A stretch of DNA of 64,000 bases from Apostichopus japonicus (GCF_037975245.1 NC_092580.1:201001-265000); one strand, 5' to 3'. Numbered from the stretch's first letter, positions 13,600 to 28,325 are shown. Notes: generated by a model not told the origin, from the sequence alone. A program made the numbers and translations.

Positions 13600-14870
13600 A
13601 TCGCGGGCTCGAGACCAGGTGGGGGCAGTTTGCTTTTGCCGCGATCTCATACGGTCTCTGGAACTTTAAGTATTAGAACGAACATAGATTTATATCAACT
13701 GCTGTCGTGGCGCGGTTGGTTGTGCTCTGTACCTCGAGAGCGTGACGTATTTTGGATCGCGGGCTCGAGACCAGGCCAGCGCAGTTTGCTTTTGCCGCGA
13801 TCTCATACGGTCTCTGGAACTTTAAGTATTAGAAACGAACATCGATTTATATCAACTGCTGTCGTGGCGCGGTTGGTTGTGCTCTGTACCTCGAGAGCGT
13901 GACGTATTTTGGATCGCGGGCTCGAGACCAGGTGGGGGCAGTTTGCTTTTGCCGCGATCTAATACGATCTCTGGAACTTTAAGTATTAGAAACAAAAATT
14001 GATTTATATCAACTGCTGTCGTGGCGCGGTTGGTTGTGCTCTGTACCTCGAGAGCGTGACGTATTTTGGATCGCGGGCTCGAGACCAGGTGGGGGCAGTT
14101 TGCTTTTGCCGCGATCTCATACGGTCTCTGGAACTTTAAGTATTAGAACGAACATAGATTTATATCAACTGCTGTCGTGGCGCGGTTGGTTGTGCTCTGT
14201 ACCTCGAGAGCGTGACGTATTTTGGATCGCGGGCTCGAGACCAGGCCAGCGCAGTTTGCTTTTGCCGCGATCTCATACGGTCTCTGGAACTTTAAGTATT
14301 AGAAACGAACATCGATTTATATCAACTGCTGTCGTGGCGCGGTTGGTTGTGCTCTGTACCTCGAGAGCGTGACGTATTTTGGATCGCGGGCTCGAGACCA
14401 GGTGGGGGCAGTTTGCTTTTGCCGCGATCTAATACGATCTCTGGAACTTTAAGTATTAGAAACAAAAATTGATTTATATCAACTGCTGTCGTGGCGCGGT
14501 TGGTTGTGCTCTGTACCTCGAGAGCGTGACGTATTTTGGATCGCGGGCTCGAGACCAGGTGGGGGCAGTTTGCTTTTGCCGCGATCTCATACGGTCTCTG
14601 GAACTTTAAGTATTAGAACGAACATAGATTTATATCAACTGCTGTCGTGGCGCGGTTGGTTGTGCTCTGTACCTCGAGAGCGTGACGTATTTTGGATCGC
14701 GGGCTCGAGACCAGGCCAGCGCAGTTTGCTTTTGCCGCGATCTCATACGGTCTCTGGAACTTTAAGTATTAGAAACGAACATCGATTTATATCAACTGCT
14801 GTCGTGGCGCGGTTGGTTGTGCTCTGTACCTCGAGAGCGTGACGTATTTTGGATCGCGGGCTCGAGACCA
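13600..14870 (+). repeat. Higher-order repeat: 470-bp trimer, three copies
   Basis: The rare variant ATTAGAACGAAC, which lacks two A bases, appears near 13,674, 14,144 and 14,614, exactly 470 bp apart. AACAAAAATTGATTT appears near 13,990 and 14,460. Three monomers were therefore copied together twice. A small local duplication (GACGTATATTAGACGTA near 13,577) marks the left side. Confidence 0.85.
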
Positions 14871-15239
14871 GGCCAGCGCAGTTTGCTTTTGCCGCGATCT
14901 AATACGATCTCTGGAACTTTAAGTATTAGAAACAAACATTGATTTATATCAACTGCTGTCGTGGCGCGGTTGGTTGTGCTCTGTACCTCAAGAGCGTGAC
15001 GTATTTTGGATCGCGGGATCGAGACCAGGCCAGCGCAGTTTGCTTTTGCCGCGATCTTATACGGTCTCTGGAACTTGAAGTATTAGAAACGAACATAGAT
15101 TTATATCAACTCCTGTCGTGGCGCGGTTGGTTGCTCTGTACCTCGAGAGCGTGACGTATTTTGGATCGCGGGCTCGAGACCAGGCCAGCGCAGTTTGCTT
15201 TTGCCGCGATCTAATACGGTCTCTGGAACTCTAAGTATT

Positions 15240-18200
15240 AGAAACGAACATAGATTTATATCAACTGCTGTCGTGGCGCGGTTGGTTGTGCTCTGTACCT
15301 CGAGAGCGTGACGTATTTTGGATCGCGGGCTCGAGACCAGGTGGGGGCAGTTTGCTTTTGCCGCGATCTTATACGGTCTCTGGAACTTTAAGTATTAGAA
15401 ACGAACATAGATTTATATCAACTGCTGTCGTGGCGCGGTTGGTTGTGCTCTGTTCCTCGAGAGCGTGACGTATTTTGGATCGCGGGCTCGAGACCAGGCC
15501 AGCGCAGTTTGCTTTTGTGCGATCTTATACGGTCTCTGGAACTTTAACTATTAGAAACGAACATAGATTTATATCAACTGCTGTCGTGGCGCGGTTGGTT
15601 GCTCTGTACCTCGAGAGCGTGACGTATTTTGGATCGCGGGCTCGAGACCAGGTGGGGGCAGTTAGCTTTTTCCGCGATCTCATACGGTCTCTGGAACTTT
15701 AAGTATTAGAAACGAACATAGATGTATATCAACTGCTGTCGTGGCGCGGTTGGTTGATCTGTACCTCGAGAGCGTGACGTATTTTGGATCGCGGGCTCGA
15801 GACCAGGCCAGCGCAGTTTGCTTTTGCCGCGATCTAATACGATCTCTGGAACTTTAAGTATTAGAAACAAACATAGATTTATATCAACTGCTGTCGTGGC
15901 GCGGTTGGTTGTGCTCTGTACCTCGAGAGCGTGACGTATTTTGGATCGCGGGCTCGAGACCAGGTGGGGGCAGTTTGCTTTTGCCGCGATCTCATACGGT
16001 CTCTGGAACTTTAAGTATTAGAAACGAACATAGATTTATATCAACTGCTGTCGTGGCGCGGTTGGTTGTGCTCTGTACCTCGAGAGCGTGACGTATTTTG
16101 GATCGCGGGCTCGAGACCAGGTGGGGGCAGTTTGCTTTTGCCGCGATCTTTTACGATCTCTGGAACTTTAACTATTAGAAACGAACATAGATTTATATCA
16201 ACTGCTGTCGTGGCGCGGTTGGTTGTGCTCTGTACCTCGAGAGCGTGACGTATTTTGGATCGCGGGCTCGAGACCAGGCCAGCACAGTTTCCTTTTGCCG
16301 CGATCTAATACGATCTCTGGAACTTTAAGTATTAGAAACAAACATTGATTTATATCAACTGCTGTCGTGGCGCGGTTGGTTGTGCTCTGTACCTCGAGAG
16401 CGTGACGTATTTTGGATCGCGGGATCGAGACCAGGCCGGCGCAGTTTGCTTTTGCCGCGATCTCATACGGTCTCTGGAACTTTAAGTATTAGAAACGAAC
16501 ATAGATTTATATCAACTGCTGTCGTGGCGCGGTTGGTTGTGCTCTGTACCTCGAGAGCGTGACGTATTTTGGATCGCGGGCTCGAGACCAGGCCAGCGCA
16601 GTTTGCTTTTGCCGCGATCTCATACGGTCTCTGGAACTTTAAGTATTAGAAACGAACATAGATTTATATCAACTGCTGTCGTGGCGCGGTTGGTTGTGCT
16701 CTGTACCTCGAGAGCGTGACGTATTTTGGATCGCGGGCTCGAGACCAGGTGGGGGCAGTTTGCTTTTGCCGCGATCTTATACGGTCTCTGGGAACTTTAA
16801 GTATTAGAAACGAACATAGATTTATATCAACTCCTGTCGTGGCGCGGTTGGTTGCTCTGTACCTCGAGAGCGTGACGTATTTTGGATCGCGCACTCGAGA
16901 CCAGGTGGGGGCAGTTTGCTTTTGCCGCGATCTAATACGGTCTCTGGAACTCTAAGTATTAGAAACGAACATAGATTTATATCAACTGCTGTCGTGGCGC
17001 GGTTGGTTGTGCTCTGTACCTCGAGAGCGTGACGTATTTTGGATCGCGGGCTCGAGACCAGGTGGGGGCAGTTTGCTTTTGCCGCGATCTTATACGGTCT
17101 CTGGAACTTTAAGTATTAGAAACGAACATAGATTTATATCAACTGCTGTCGTGGCGCGGTTGGTTGTGCTCTGTACCTCGAGAGCGTGACGTATTTTGGA
17201 TCGCGGGCTCGAGACCAGGCCAGCGCAGTTTGCTTTTGTGCGATCTCATACGGTCTCTGGAACTTTAACTATTAGAAACGAACATAGATTTATATCAACT
17301 GCTGTCGTGGCGCGGTTGGTTGCTCTGTACCTCGAGAGCGTGACGTATTTTGGATTGCGGGCTCGAGACCAGGTGGGGGCAGTTAGCTTTTTCCGCGATC
17401 TCATACGGTCTCTGGAACTTTAAGTATTAGAAACGAACATAGATGTATATCAACTGCTGTCGTGGCGCGGTTGGTTGATCTGTACCTCGAGAGCGTGACG
17501 TATTTTGGATCGCGGGCTCGAGACCAGGTGGGGGCAGTTTGCTTTTGCCGCGATCTAATACGATCTCTGGAACTTTAAGTATTAGAAACAAACATAGATT
17601 TATATCAACTGCTGTCGTGGCGCGGTTGGTTGTGCTCTGTACCTCGAGAGCGTGACGTATTTTGGATCGCGGGCTCGAGACCAGGTGGGGGCAGTTTGCT
17701 TTTGCCGCGATCTCATACGGTCTCTGGAACTTTAAGTATTAGAAACGAACATAGATTTATATCAACTGCTGTCGTGGCGCGGTTGGTTGTGCTCTGTACC
17801 TCGAGAGCGTGACGTATTTTGGATCGCGGGCTCGAGACCAGGTGGGGGCAGTTTGCTTTTGCCGCGATCTTTTACGATCTCTGGAACTTTAACTATTAGA
17901 AACGAACATAGATTGATATCAACTGCTGTCGTGGCGCGGTTGGTTGTGCTCTGTACCTCGAGAGCGTGACGTATTTTGGATCGCGGGCTCGAGACCAGGC
18001 CAGCGCAGTTTCCTTTTGCCGCGATCTAATACGATCTCTGGAACTTTAAGTATTAGAAACAAACATTGATTTATATCAACTGCTGTCGTGGCGCGGTTGG
18101 TTGTGCTCTGTACCTCGAGAGCGTGACGTATTTTGGATCGCGGGATCGAGACCAGGCCGGCGCAGTTTGCTTTTGCCGCGATCTTATACGGTCTCTGGAA

Positions 18201-21050
18201 CTTTAAGTATTAGAAACGAACATAGATTTATATCAACTGCTGTCGTGGCGCGGTTGGTTGTGCTCTGTACCTCGAGAGCGTGACGTATTTTGGATCGCGG
18301 GCTCGAGACCAGGCCAGCGCAGTTTGCTTTTGCCGCGATCTCATACGGTCTCTGGGAACTTTAAGTATTAGAAACGAACATAGATTTATATCAACTGCTG
18401 TCGTGGCGCGGTTGGTTGCTCTGTACCTCGAGAGCGTGACGATTTTAGGATCTCGGGCTCGAGACCAGGTGGGGGCAGTTTGCTTTTGCCGCGATCTCAT
18501 ACGGTCTCTGGAACTTTAAGTATTAGAAACGAACATAGATTTATATCAACTGCTGTCGTGGCGCGGTTGGTTGTGCTCTGTACCTCGAGAGCGTGACGTA
18601 TTTTGGATCGCGGGCTCGAGACCAGGCCGGCGCAGTTTGCTTTTGCCGCGATCTCATACGGTCTCTGGAACTTTAAGTATTAGAAACGAACATAGATTTA
18701 TATCAACTGCTGTCGTGGCGCGGTTGGTTGTGCTCTGTACCTCGAGAGCGTGACGTATTTTGGATCGCGGGCTCGAGACCAGGCCAGCGCAGTTTGCTTT
18801 TGCCGCGATCTCATACGGTCTCTGGAACTTTAAGTATTAGAAACGAACATAGATTTATATCAACTGCTGTCGTGGCGCGGTTGGTTGTGCTCTGTACCTC
18901 GAGAGCGTGACGTATTTTGGATCGCGGGCTCGAGACCAGGTGGGGGCAGTTTGCTTTTGCCGCGATCTTATACGGTCTCTGGGAACTTTAAGTATTAGAA
19001 ACGAACATAGATTTATATCAACTCCTGTCGTGGCGCGGTTGGTTGCTCTGTACCTCGAGAGCGTGACGTATTTTGGATCGCGGGTTCGAGACCAGGTGGG
19101 GGCAGTTTGCTTTTGCCGCGATCTAATACGGTCTCTGGAACTCTAAGTATTAGAAACGAACATAGATTTATATCAACTGCTGTCGTGGCGCGGTTGGTTG
19201 TGCTCTGTACCTCGAGAGCGTGACGTATTTTGGATCGCGGGCTCGAGACCAGGTGGGGGCAGTTTGCTTTTGCCGCGATCTCATACGGTCTCTGGAACTT
19301 TAAGTATTAGAAACGAACATAGATTTATATCAACTGCTGTCGTGGCGCGGTTGGTTGTGCTCTGTACCTCGAGAGCGTGACGTATTTTGGATCGCGGGCT
19401 CGAGACCAGGCCAGCGCAGTTTGCTTTTGTGCGATCTCATACGGTCTCTGGAACTTTAACTATTAGAAACGAACATAGATTTATATCAACTGCTGTCGTG
19501 GCGCGGTTGGTTGCTCTGTACCTCGAGAGCGTGACGTATTTTGGATTGCGGGCTCGAGACCAGGTGGGGGCAGTTAGCTTTTTCCGCGATCTCATACGGT
19601 CTCTGGAACTTTAAGTATTAGAAACGAACATAGATGTATATCAACTGCTGTCGTGGCGCGGTTGGTTGATCTGTACCTCGAGAGCGTGACGTATTTTGGA
19701 TCGCGGGCTCGAGACCAGGCCAGCGCAGTTTGCTTTTGCCGCGATCTAATACGATCTCTGGAACTTTAAGTATTAGAAACAAACATAGATTTATATCAAC
19801 TGCTGTCGTGGCGCGGTTGGTTGTGCTCTGTACCTCGAGAGCGTGACGTATTTTGGATCGCGGGCTCGAGACCAGGTGGGGGCAGTTTGCTTTTGCCGCG
19901 ATCTCATACGGTCTCTGGAACTTTAAGTATTAGAAACGAACATAGATTTATATCAACTGCTGTCGTGGCGCGGTTGGTTGTACTCTGTACCTCGAGAGCG
20001 TGACGTATTTTGGATCGCGGGCTCGAGACCAGGTGGGGGCAGTTTGCTTTTGCCGCGATCTTTTACGATCTCTGGAACTTTAACTATTAGAAACGAACAT
20101 AGATTTATATCAACTGCTGTCGTGGCGCGGTTGGTTGTGCTCTGTACCTCGAGAGCGTGACGTATTTTGGATCGCGGGCTCGAGACCAGGCCAGCGCAGT
20201 TTGCTCTTGCCGCGATCTCATACGGTCTCTGGAACTTTAACTATTAGAAACGAACATAGATTTATATCAACTGCTGTCGTGGCACTGTTGGTTGTGCTCT
20301 GTACCTCGAGAGCGTGACGTATTTTGGATCGCGGGCTCGAGACCAGGTGGGGGCAGTTTGCTTTTGCCGCGATCTTATACGGTCTCTGGGAACTTTAAGT
20401 ATTAGAAACGAACATAGATTTATATCAACTGCTGTCGTGGCGCGGTTGGTTGTGCTCTGTACCTCGAGAGCGTGACGTATTTTGGATCGCGGGCTCGAGA
20501 CCAGGTGGGGGCAGTTTGCTTTTGCCGCGATCTCATACGGTCTCTGGAACTTTAAGTATTAGAAACGAACATAGATTTATATCAACTGCTGTCGTGGCGC
20601 GGTTGGTTGTGCTCTGTACCTCGAGAGCGTGACGTATTTTGGATCGCGGGCTCGAGACCAGGTGGGGGCAGTTTGCTTTTGCCGCGATCTTTTACGATCT
20701 CTGGAACTTTAACTATTAGAAACGAACATAGATTTATATCAACTGCTGTCGTGGCGCGGTTGGTTGTGCTCTGTACCTCGAGAGCGTGACGTATTTTGGA
20801 TCGCGGGCTCGAGACCAGGCCAGCGCAGTTTCCTTTTGCCGCGATCTAATACGATCTCTGGTACTTTAAGTATTAGAAACAAACATTGATTTATATCAAC
20901 TGCTGTCGTGGCGCGGTTGGTTGTGCTCTGTACCTCGAGAGCGTGACGTATTTTGGATCGCGGGCTCGAGACCAGGTGGGGGCAGTTTGCTTTTGCCGCG
21001 ATCTCATACGGTATCTGGAACTTTAAGTATTAGAACGAACATAGATTTAT
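15240..21050 (+). repeat. Higher-order repeat: long blocks offset by 1,721 and 2,191 bp
   Basis: The diagnostic unit TTTGCTTTTGTGCGATC, which lacks a CC, occurs near 15,509, 17,230 and 19,421, offsets 1,721 and 2,191 bp (about 11 and 14 units). Neighbouring variants keep the same offsets, including GATGTATATCAAC, CTCTAAGTATTAG and GATCTTTTACGATC. The two offsets differ by 470 bp, three units. The third block is followed by a further four-unit repeat (offset 629 bp). Confidence 0.8.
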
Positions 21051-21059
21051 ATCAACTGC

Positions 21060-22640
21060 TGTCGTGGCGCGGTTGGTTGTGCTCTGTACCTCGAGAGCGT
21101 GACGTATTTTGGATCGCGGGCTCGAGACCAGGTGGGGGCAGTTTGCTTTTGCCGCGATCTTTTACGATCTCTGGAACTTTAAGTATTAGAAACGAACATA
21201 GATTTATATCAACTGCTGTCGTGGCGCGGTTGGTTGTGCTCTGTACCTCGAGAGCGTGACGTATTTTGGATCGCGGGCTCGAGACCAGGTGGGGGCAGTT
21301 TGCTTTTGCCGCGATCTCATACGGTCTCTGGGAACTTTAAGTATTAGAAACGAACATAGATTTATATCAACTGCTGTCGTGGCGCGGTTGGTTGTGCTCT
21401 GTACCTCGAGAGCGTGACGTATTTTGGATCGCGGGCTCGAGACCAGGCCAGCGCAGTTTGCTTTTGCCGCGATCTAATACGATCTCTGGAACTTTAAGTA
21501 TTAGAAACAAACATTGCTTTATATCAACTGCTGTCGTGGCGCGGTTGGTTGTGCTCTGTACCTCGAGAGCGTGACGTATTTTGGATCGCGGGCTCGAGAC
21601 CAGGCCAGCGCAGTTTGCTTTTGCCGCGATCTTATACGGTCTCTGGAACTTTAAGTATTAGAAACGAACATAGATTTATATCAACTGCTGTCGTGGCGCG
21701 GTTGGTTGTGCTCTGTACCTCGAGAGCGTGACGTATTTTGGATCGCGGGATCGAGACCAGGCCGGCGCAGTTTGCTTTTGCCGCGATCTCGTACGGTCTC
21801 TGGAACTTTAAGTATTAGAAACGAACATAGATTTATATCAACTGCTGTCGTGGCGCGGTTGGTTGTGCTCTGTACCTCGAGAGCGTGACGTATTTTGGAT
21901 CGCGGGCTCGAGACCAGGTGGGGGCAGTTTGCTTTTGCCGCGATCTTTTACGATCTCTGGAACTTTAAGTATTAGAAACGAACATAGATTTATATCAACT
22001 GCTGTCGTGGCGCGGTTGGTTGTGCTCTGTACCTCGAGAGCGTGACGTATTTTGGATCGCGGGCTCGAGACCAGGTGGGGGCAGTTTGCTTTTGCCGCGA
22101 TCTCATACGGTCTCTGGGAACTTTAAGTATTAGAAACGAACATAGATTTATATCAACTGCTGTCGTGGCGCGGTTGGTTGTGCTCTGTACCTCGAGAGCG
22201 TGACGTATTTTGGATCGCGGGCTCGAGACCAGGCCAGCGCAGTTTGCTTTTGCCGCGATCTAATACGATCTCTGGAACTTTAAGTATTAGAAACAAACAT
22301 TGCTTTATATCAACTGCTGTCGTGGCGCGGTTGGTTGTGCTCTGTACCTCGAGAGCGTGACGTATTTTGGATCGCGGGCTCGAGACCAGGCCAGCGCAGT
22401 TTGCTTTTGCCGCGATCTTATACGGTCTCTGGAACTTTAAGTATTAGAAACGAACATAGATTTATATCAACTGCTGTCGTGGCGCGGTTGGTTGTGCTCT
22501 GTACCTCGAGAGCGTGACGTATTTTGGATCGCGGGATCGAGACCAGGCCGGCGCAGTTTGCTTTTGCCGCGATCTCGTACGGTCTCTGGAACTTTAAGTA
22601 TTAGAAACGAACATAGATTTATATCAACTGCTGTCGTGGC
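21060..22640 (+). repeat. Higher-order repeat: 786-bp pentamer, two copies
   Basis: Variants AACAAACATTGCTTTATATC and GATCTCGTACGGTC recur with an offset of 786 bp (for example near 21,506 and 22,292). Five monomers were duplicated as a block with no visible change between the copies over most of the length, which suggests a recent event. Confidence 0.8.
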
Positions 22641-23886
22641 GCGGTTGGTTGTGCTCTGTACCTCGAGAGCGTGACGTATTTTGGATCGCGGGCTCGAGAC
22701 CAGGTGGGGGCAGTTTGCTTTTGCCGCGATCTTATACGGTCTCTGGGAACTTTAAGTATTAGAAACGAACATAGATTTATATCAACTGCTGTCGTGGCGC
22801 GGTTGGTTGTGCTCTGTACCTCCAGAGCGTGACGTATTTTGGATCGCGGGCTCGAGACCAGGCCAGCGCAGTTTGCTTTTGCCGCGATCTCATACGGTCT
22901 CTGGAACTTTAAGTATTAGAAACGAACATAGATTTATATCAACTGCTGTCGTGGCGCGGTTGGTTGTGCTCTGTACCTCAAGAGCGTGACGTATTTTGGA
23001 TCGCGGGCTCGAGACCAGGTGGGGGCAGTTTGCTTTTGCCGCGATCTTTTACGATCTCTGGAACTTTAAGTATTAGAAACGAACATAGATTTATATCAAC
23101 TGCTGTCGTGGCGCGGTTGGTTGTGCTCTGTACCTCGAGAGCGTGACGTATTTTGGATCGCGGGCTCGAGACCAGGTGGGGCAGTTTGCTTTTGCCGCGA
23201 TCTTATACGGTCTCTGGAACTTTAAGTATTAGAAACGAACATAGATTTATATCAACTGCTGTCGTGGCGCGGTTGGTTGTGCTCTGTACCTCGAGAGCGT
23301 GACGTATTTTGGATCGCGGGCTCGAGACCAGGTGGGGGCAGTTTGCTTTTGCCGCGATCTTATACGGTCTCTGGGAACTTTAAGTATTAGAAACGAACAT
23401 AGATTTATATCAACTGCTGTCGTGGCGCGGTTGGTTGTGCTCTGTACCTCCAGAGCGTGACGTATTTTGGATCGCGGGCTCGAGACCAGGCCAGCGCAGT
23501 TTGCTTTTGCCGCGATCTCATACGGTCTCTGGAACTTTAAGTATTAGAAACGAACATAGATTTATATCAACTGCTGTCGTGGCGCGGTTGGTTGTGCTCT
23601 GTACCTCAAGAGCGTGACGTATTTTGGATCGCGGGCTCGAGACCAGGTGGGGGCAGTTTGCTTTTGCCGCGATCTTTTACGATCTCTGGAACTTTAAGTA
23701 TTAGAAACGAACATAGATTTATATCAACTGCTGTCGTGGCGCGGTTGGTTGTGCTCTGTACCTCGAGAGCGTGACGTATTTTGGATCGCGGGCTCGAGAC
23801 CAGGTGGGGCAGTTTGCTTTTGCCGCGATCTTATACGGTCTCTGGAACTTTAAGTATTAGAAACGAACATAGATTTATATCAACTG
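22640..23886 (+). repeat. Higher-order repeat: 628-bp tetramer, two copies
   Basis: The unit variants CTCCAGAGCGTGACG and CTCAAGAGCGTGACG occur in the same order at about 22,821 and 22,978, and again 628 bp later. The two blocks are adjacent. Confidence 0.75.
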
Positions 23887-24893
23887 CTGTCGTGGCACTG
23901 TTGGTTGTGCTCTGTACCTCGAGAGCGTGACGTATTTTGGATCGCGGGCTCGAGACCAGGCCAGCGCAGTTTGCTTTTGCCGCGATCTAATACGGTCTCT
24001 GGAACTTTAAGTATTAGAAACGAACACAGATTTATATCAACTGCTGTCGTGGCGCGGTTGGTTGCTCTGTACCTCGAGAGCGTGACGTATTTTGGATCGC
24101 GGGCTCGAGACCAGGTGTGGGCAGTTTGCTTTTGCCGCGATCTTATACGGTCTCTGGGAACTTTAAGTATTAGAAACGAACATAGATTTATATCAACTGC
24201 TGTCGTGGCGCGGTTGGTTGCTCTGTACCTCGAGAGCGTGACGTATTTTGGATCGCGGGCTCGAGACCAGGTGGGGGCAGTTTGCTTTTGCCGCGATCTC
24301 ATACGGTCTCTGGGAACTTTAAGTATTAGAAACGAACATAGATTTATATCAACTGCTGTCGTGGCGCGGTTGGTTGCTCTGTACCTCGAGAACGTGACGT
24401 ATTTTGGATCGCGGGCTCGAGACCAGGTGGGGGCATTTTGCTTTTGCCGCGATCTCATACGGTCTCTGGGAACTTTAAGTATTAGAAACGAACATAGATT
24501 TATATCAACTGCTGTCGTGGCGCGGTTGGTTGCTCTGTACCTCCAGAGCGTGACGTATTTTGGATCGCGGGCTCGAGACCAGGCCAGCGCAGTTTGCTTT
24601 TGCCGCGATCTTATACGGTCTCTGGAACTTTAACTATTAGAAACGAACATAGATTTATATCAACTGCTGTCGTGGCACTGTTGGTTGTGCTCTGTACCTC
24701 GAGAGCGTAACGTATTTTGGATCGCGGGCTCGAGACCAGGTGGGGGCAGTTTGCTTTTGCCGCGATCTTATACGGTCTCTGGGAACTTTAAGTATTAGAA
24801 ACGAACATAGATTTATATCAACTGCTGTCGTGGCGCGGTTGGTTGCTCTGTACCTCGAGAGCGTGACGTATTTTGGATCGCGGGCTCGAGACC

Positions 24894-27800
24894 AGGTGGG
24901 GGCAGTTTGCTTTTGCCGCGATCTGGTACGGTCTCTGGAACTTTAAGTATTAGAAACGAACATAGATTTATATCAACTGCTGTCGTGGCGCGGTTGGTTG
25001 CTCTGTACCTCGAGAGCCTGACGTATTTTGGATCGCGGGCTCGAGACCAGGTGGGGGCAGTTTGCTTTTGCCGCGATCTGGTACGTTCTCTGGAACTTTA
25101 AGTATTAGAAACGAACATAGATTTATATCAACTGCTGTCGTGGCGCGGTTGGTTGCTCTGTACCTCGAGAGCGTGACGTATTTTGGATCGCGGGCTCGAG
25201 ACCAGGTGGGGCAGTTTGCTTTTGCCGCGATCTCATACGGTCTCTGGGAACTTTAAGTATTAGAAACGAACATAGATTTATATCAACTGCTGTCGTGGCG
25301 CGGTTGGTTGCTCTGTACCTCGAGAGCGTGACGTATTTTGGATCGCGTGCTCGAGACCAGGTGGGGGCAGTTTGCTTTTGCCGCGATCTTATACGGTCTC
25401 TGGGAACTTTAAGTATTAGAAACGAACATAGATTTATATCAACTGCTGTCGTGGCGCGGTTGGTTGCTCTGTACCTCGAGAGCGTGACGTACTTTGGATC
25501 GCGGGCTCGAGACCAGGCCAGCGCAGTTTGCTTTTGCCGCGATCTTATACGATCTCTGGAACTTTAAGTATTAGAAACAAACATTGATTTATATCAACTG
25601 CTGTCGTGGCGCGGTTGGTTGTGCTCTGTACCTCGAGAGCGTGACGTATTTTGGATCGCGGGCTCGAGACCAGGTGGGGGCAGTTTGCTTTTGCCGCGAT
25701 CTCATACGGTCTCTGGAACTTTAAGTATTAGAAACGAACATAGATTTATATCAACTGCTGTCGTGGCGCGGTTGGTTGTGCTCTGTACCTCGAGAGCGTG
25801 ACGTATTTTGGATCGCGGGCTCGAGACCAGGTGGGGGCAGTTTGCTTTTGCCGCGATCTTTTACGATCTCTGGAACTTTAAGTATTAGAAACGAACATAG
25901 ATTTATATCAACTGCTGTCGTGGCGCGATTGGTTGTGCTCTGTACCTCGAGAGCGTGACGTATTTTGGATCGCGGGCTCGAGACCAGGCCAGCGCAGTTT
26001 GCTTTTGCCGCGATCTCATACGGTCTCTGGAACTTTAAGTATTAGAAACGAACATAGATTTATATCAACTGCTGTCGTGGCACTGTTGGTTGTGCTCTGT
26101 ACCTCGAGAGCGTGACGTATTTTGGATCGCGGGCTCGAGACCAGGCCAGCGCAGTTTGCTTTTGCCGCGATCTTATACGGTCTCTGGAACTTTAAGTATT
26201 AGAAACGAACACAGATTTATATCAACTGCTGTCGTTGCGCGGTTGGTTGCTCTGTACCTCGAGAGCGTGACGTATTTTGGATCGCGGGCTCGAGACCAGG
26301 TGTGGGCAGTTTGCTTTTGCCGCGATCTTATACTGTCTCTGGGAACTTTAAGTATTAGAAAGGAACATAGATTTATATCAACTGCTGTCGTGGCGCGGTT
26401 GGTTGCTCTGTACCTCGAGAGCGTGACGTATTTTGGATCGCGGGCTCGAGACCAGGCCAGCGCAGTTTGCTTTTGCCGCGATCTTATACGGTCTCTGGGA
26501 ACTTTAAGTATTAGAAACGAACATAGATTTATATCAACTGCTGTCGTGGCGCGGTTGGTTGCTCTGTACCTCGAGAGCGTGACGTATTTTGGATCGCGGG
26601 CTCGAGACCAGGTGGGGGCAGTTTGCTTTTGCCGCGATCTGGTACGGTCTCTGGAACTTTAAGTATTAGAAACGAACATAGATTTATATCAACTGCTGTC
26701 GTGGCGCGGTTGGTTGCTCTGTACCTCGAGAGCCTGACGTATTTTGGATCGCGGGCTCGAGACCAGGTGGGGGCAGTTTGCTTTTGCCGCGATCTGGTAC
26801 GTTCTCTGGAACTTTAAGTATTAGAAACGAACATAGATTTATATCAACTGCTGTCGTGGCGCGGTTGGTTGCTCTGTACCTCGAGAGCGTGACGTATTTT
26901 GGATCGCGGGCTCGAGACCAGGTGGGGCAGTTTGCTTTTGCCGCGATCTCATACGGTCTCTGGGAACTTTAAGTATTAGAAACGAACATAGATTTATATC
27001 AACTGCTGTCGTGGCGCGGTTGGTTGCTCTGTACCTCGAGAGGGTGACGTATTTTGGATCGCGTGCTCGAGACCAGGTGGGGGCAGTTTGCTTTTGCCGC
27101 GATCTTATACGGTCTCTGGGAACTTTAAGTATTAGAAACGAACATAGATTTATATCAACTGCTGTCGTGGCGCGGTTGGTTGCTCTGTACCTCGAGAGCG
27201 TGACGTACTTTGGATCGCGGGCTCGAGACCAGGCCAGCGCAGTTTGCTTTTGCCGCGATCTTATACGATCTCTGGAACTTTAAGTATTAGAAACAAACAT
27301 TGATTTATATCAACTGCTGTCGTGGCGCGGTTGGTTGTGCTCTGTACCTCGAGAGCGTGACGTATTTTGGATCGCGGGCTCGAGACCAGGTGGGGGCAGT
27401 TTGCTTTTGCCGCGATCTCATACGGTCTCTGGAACTTTAAGTATTAGAAACGAACATAGATTTATATCAACTGCTGTCGTGGCGCGGTTGGTTGTGCTCT
27501 GTACCTCGAGAGCGTGACGTATTTTGGATCGCGGGCTCGAGACCAGGTGGGGGCAGTTTGCTTTTGCCGCGATCTTTTACGATCTCTGGAACTTTAAGTA
27601 TTAGAAACGAACATAGATTTATATCAACTGCTGTCGTGGCGCGATTGGTTGTGCTCTGTACCTCGAGAGCGTGACGTATTTTGGATCGCGGGCTCGAGAC
27701 CAGGCCAGCGCAGTTTGCTTTTGCCGCGATCTCATACGGTCTCTGGAACTTTAAGTATTAGAAACGAACATAGATTTATATCAACTGCTGTCGTGGCACT

Positions 27801-28325
27801 GTTGGTTGTGCTCTGTACCTCGAGAGCGTGACGTATTTTGGATCGCGGGCTCGAGACCAGGCCAGCGCAGTTTGCTTTTGCCGCGATCTTATACGGTCTC
27901 TGGAACTTTAAGTATTAGAAACGAACACAGATTTATATCAACTGCTGTCGTGGCGCGGTTGGTTGCTCTGTACCTCGAGAGCGTGACGTATTTTGGATCG
28001 CGGGCTCGAGACCAGGTGTGGGCAGTTTGCTTTTGCCGCGATCTTATACTGTCTCTGGGAACTTTAAGTATTAGAAAGGAACATAGATTTATATCAACTG
28101 CTGTCGTGGCGCGGTTGGTTGCTCTGTACCTCGAGAGCGTGACGTATTTTGGGTCGCGGGCTCGAGACCAGGCCAGCGCAGTTTGCTTTTGCCGCGATCT
28201 TATACGGTCTCTGGGAACTTTAAGTATTAGAAACGAACATAGATTTATATCAACTGCTGTCGTGGCGCGGTTGGTTGCTCTGTACCTCGAGAGCGTGACG
28301 TATTTTGGATCGCGGGCTCGAGACC
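24894..28325 (+). repeat. Higher-order repeat: 1,716-bp 11-mer, two adjacent copies
   Basis: The rare changes GAGAGCCTGACG, GGTACGTTCTCTGG, GATCGCGTGCTCGAG, GACGTACTTTGG, TATACTGTCTC and AGAAAGGAAC recur in order with an offset of 1,716 bp (11 x 156). Homology breaks near 26,610 and 28,326, where GGCAGTTTGC in one copy faces GGCATTTTGC in the other. The blocks abut, as expected from unequal exchange. Confidence 0.85.

Larger units (their letters stand above)
12301..23890 (+). repeat. Array segment dominated by the 157 bp unit type
   Basis: Most units read GGTTGGTTGTGCTCTG and TCTCTGGAAC, giving 157 bp, so reading frames break at each unit and only about 60-codon frames appear. Many units also carry GACCAGGCCAGCGCAG where the left segment has GACCAGGTGGGGGCAG, and AACAAACATTGATTT instead of AACGAACATAGATTT. 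The GT insertion allows a tRNA-like D stem (GCGC with GTGC), so this type is slightly more tRNA-like in the D arm than the 156-bp type. Confidence 0.8.
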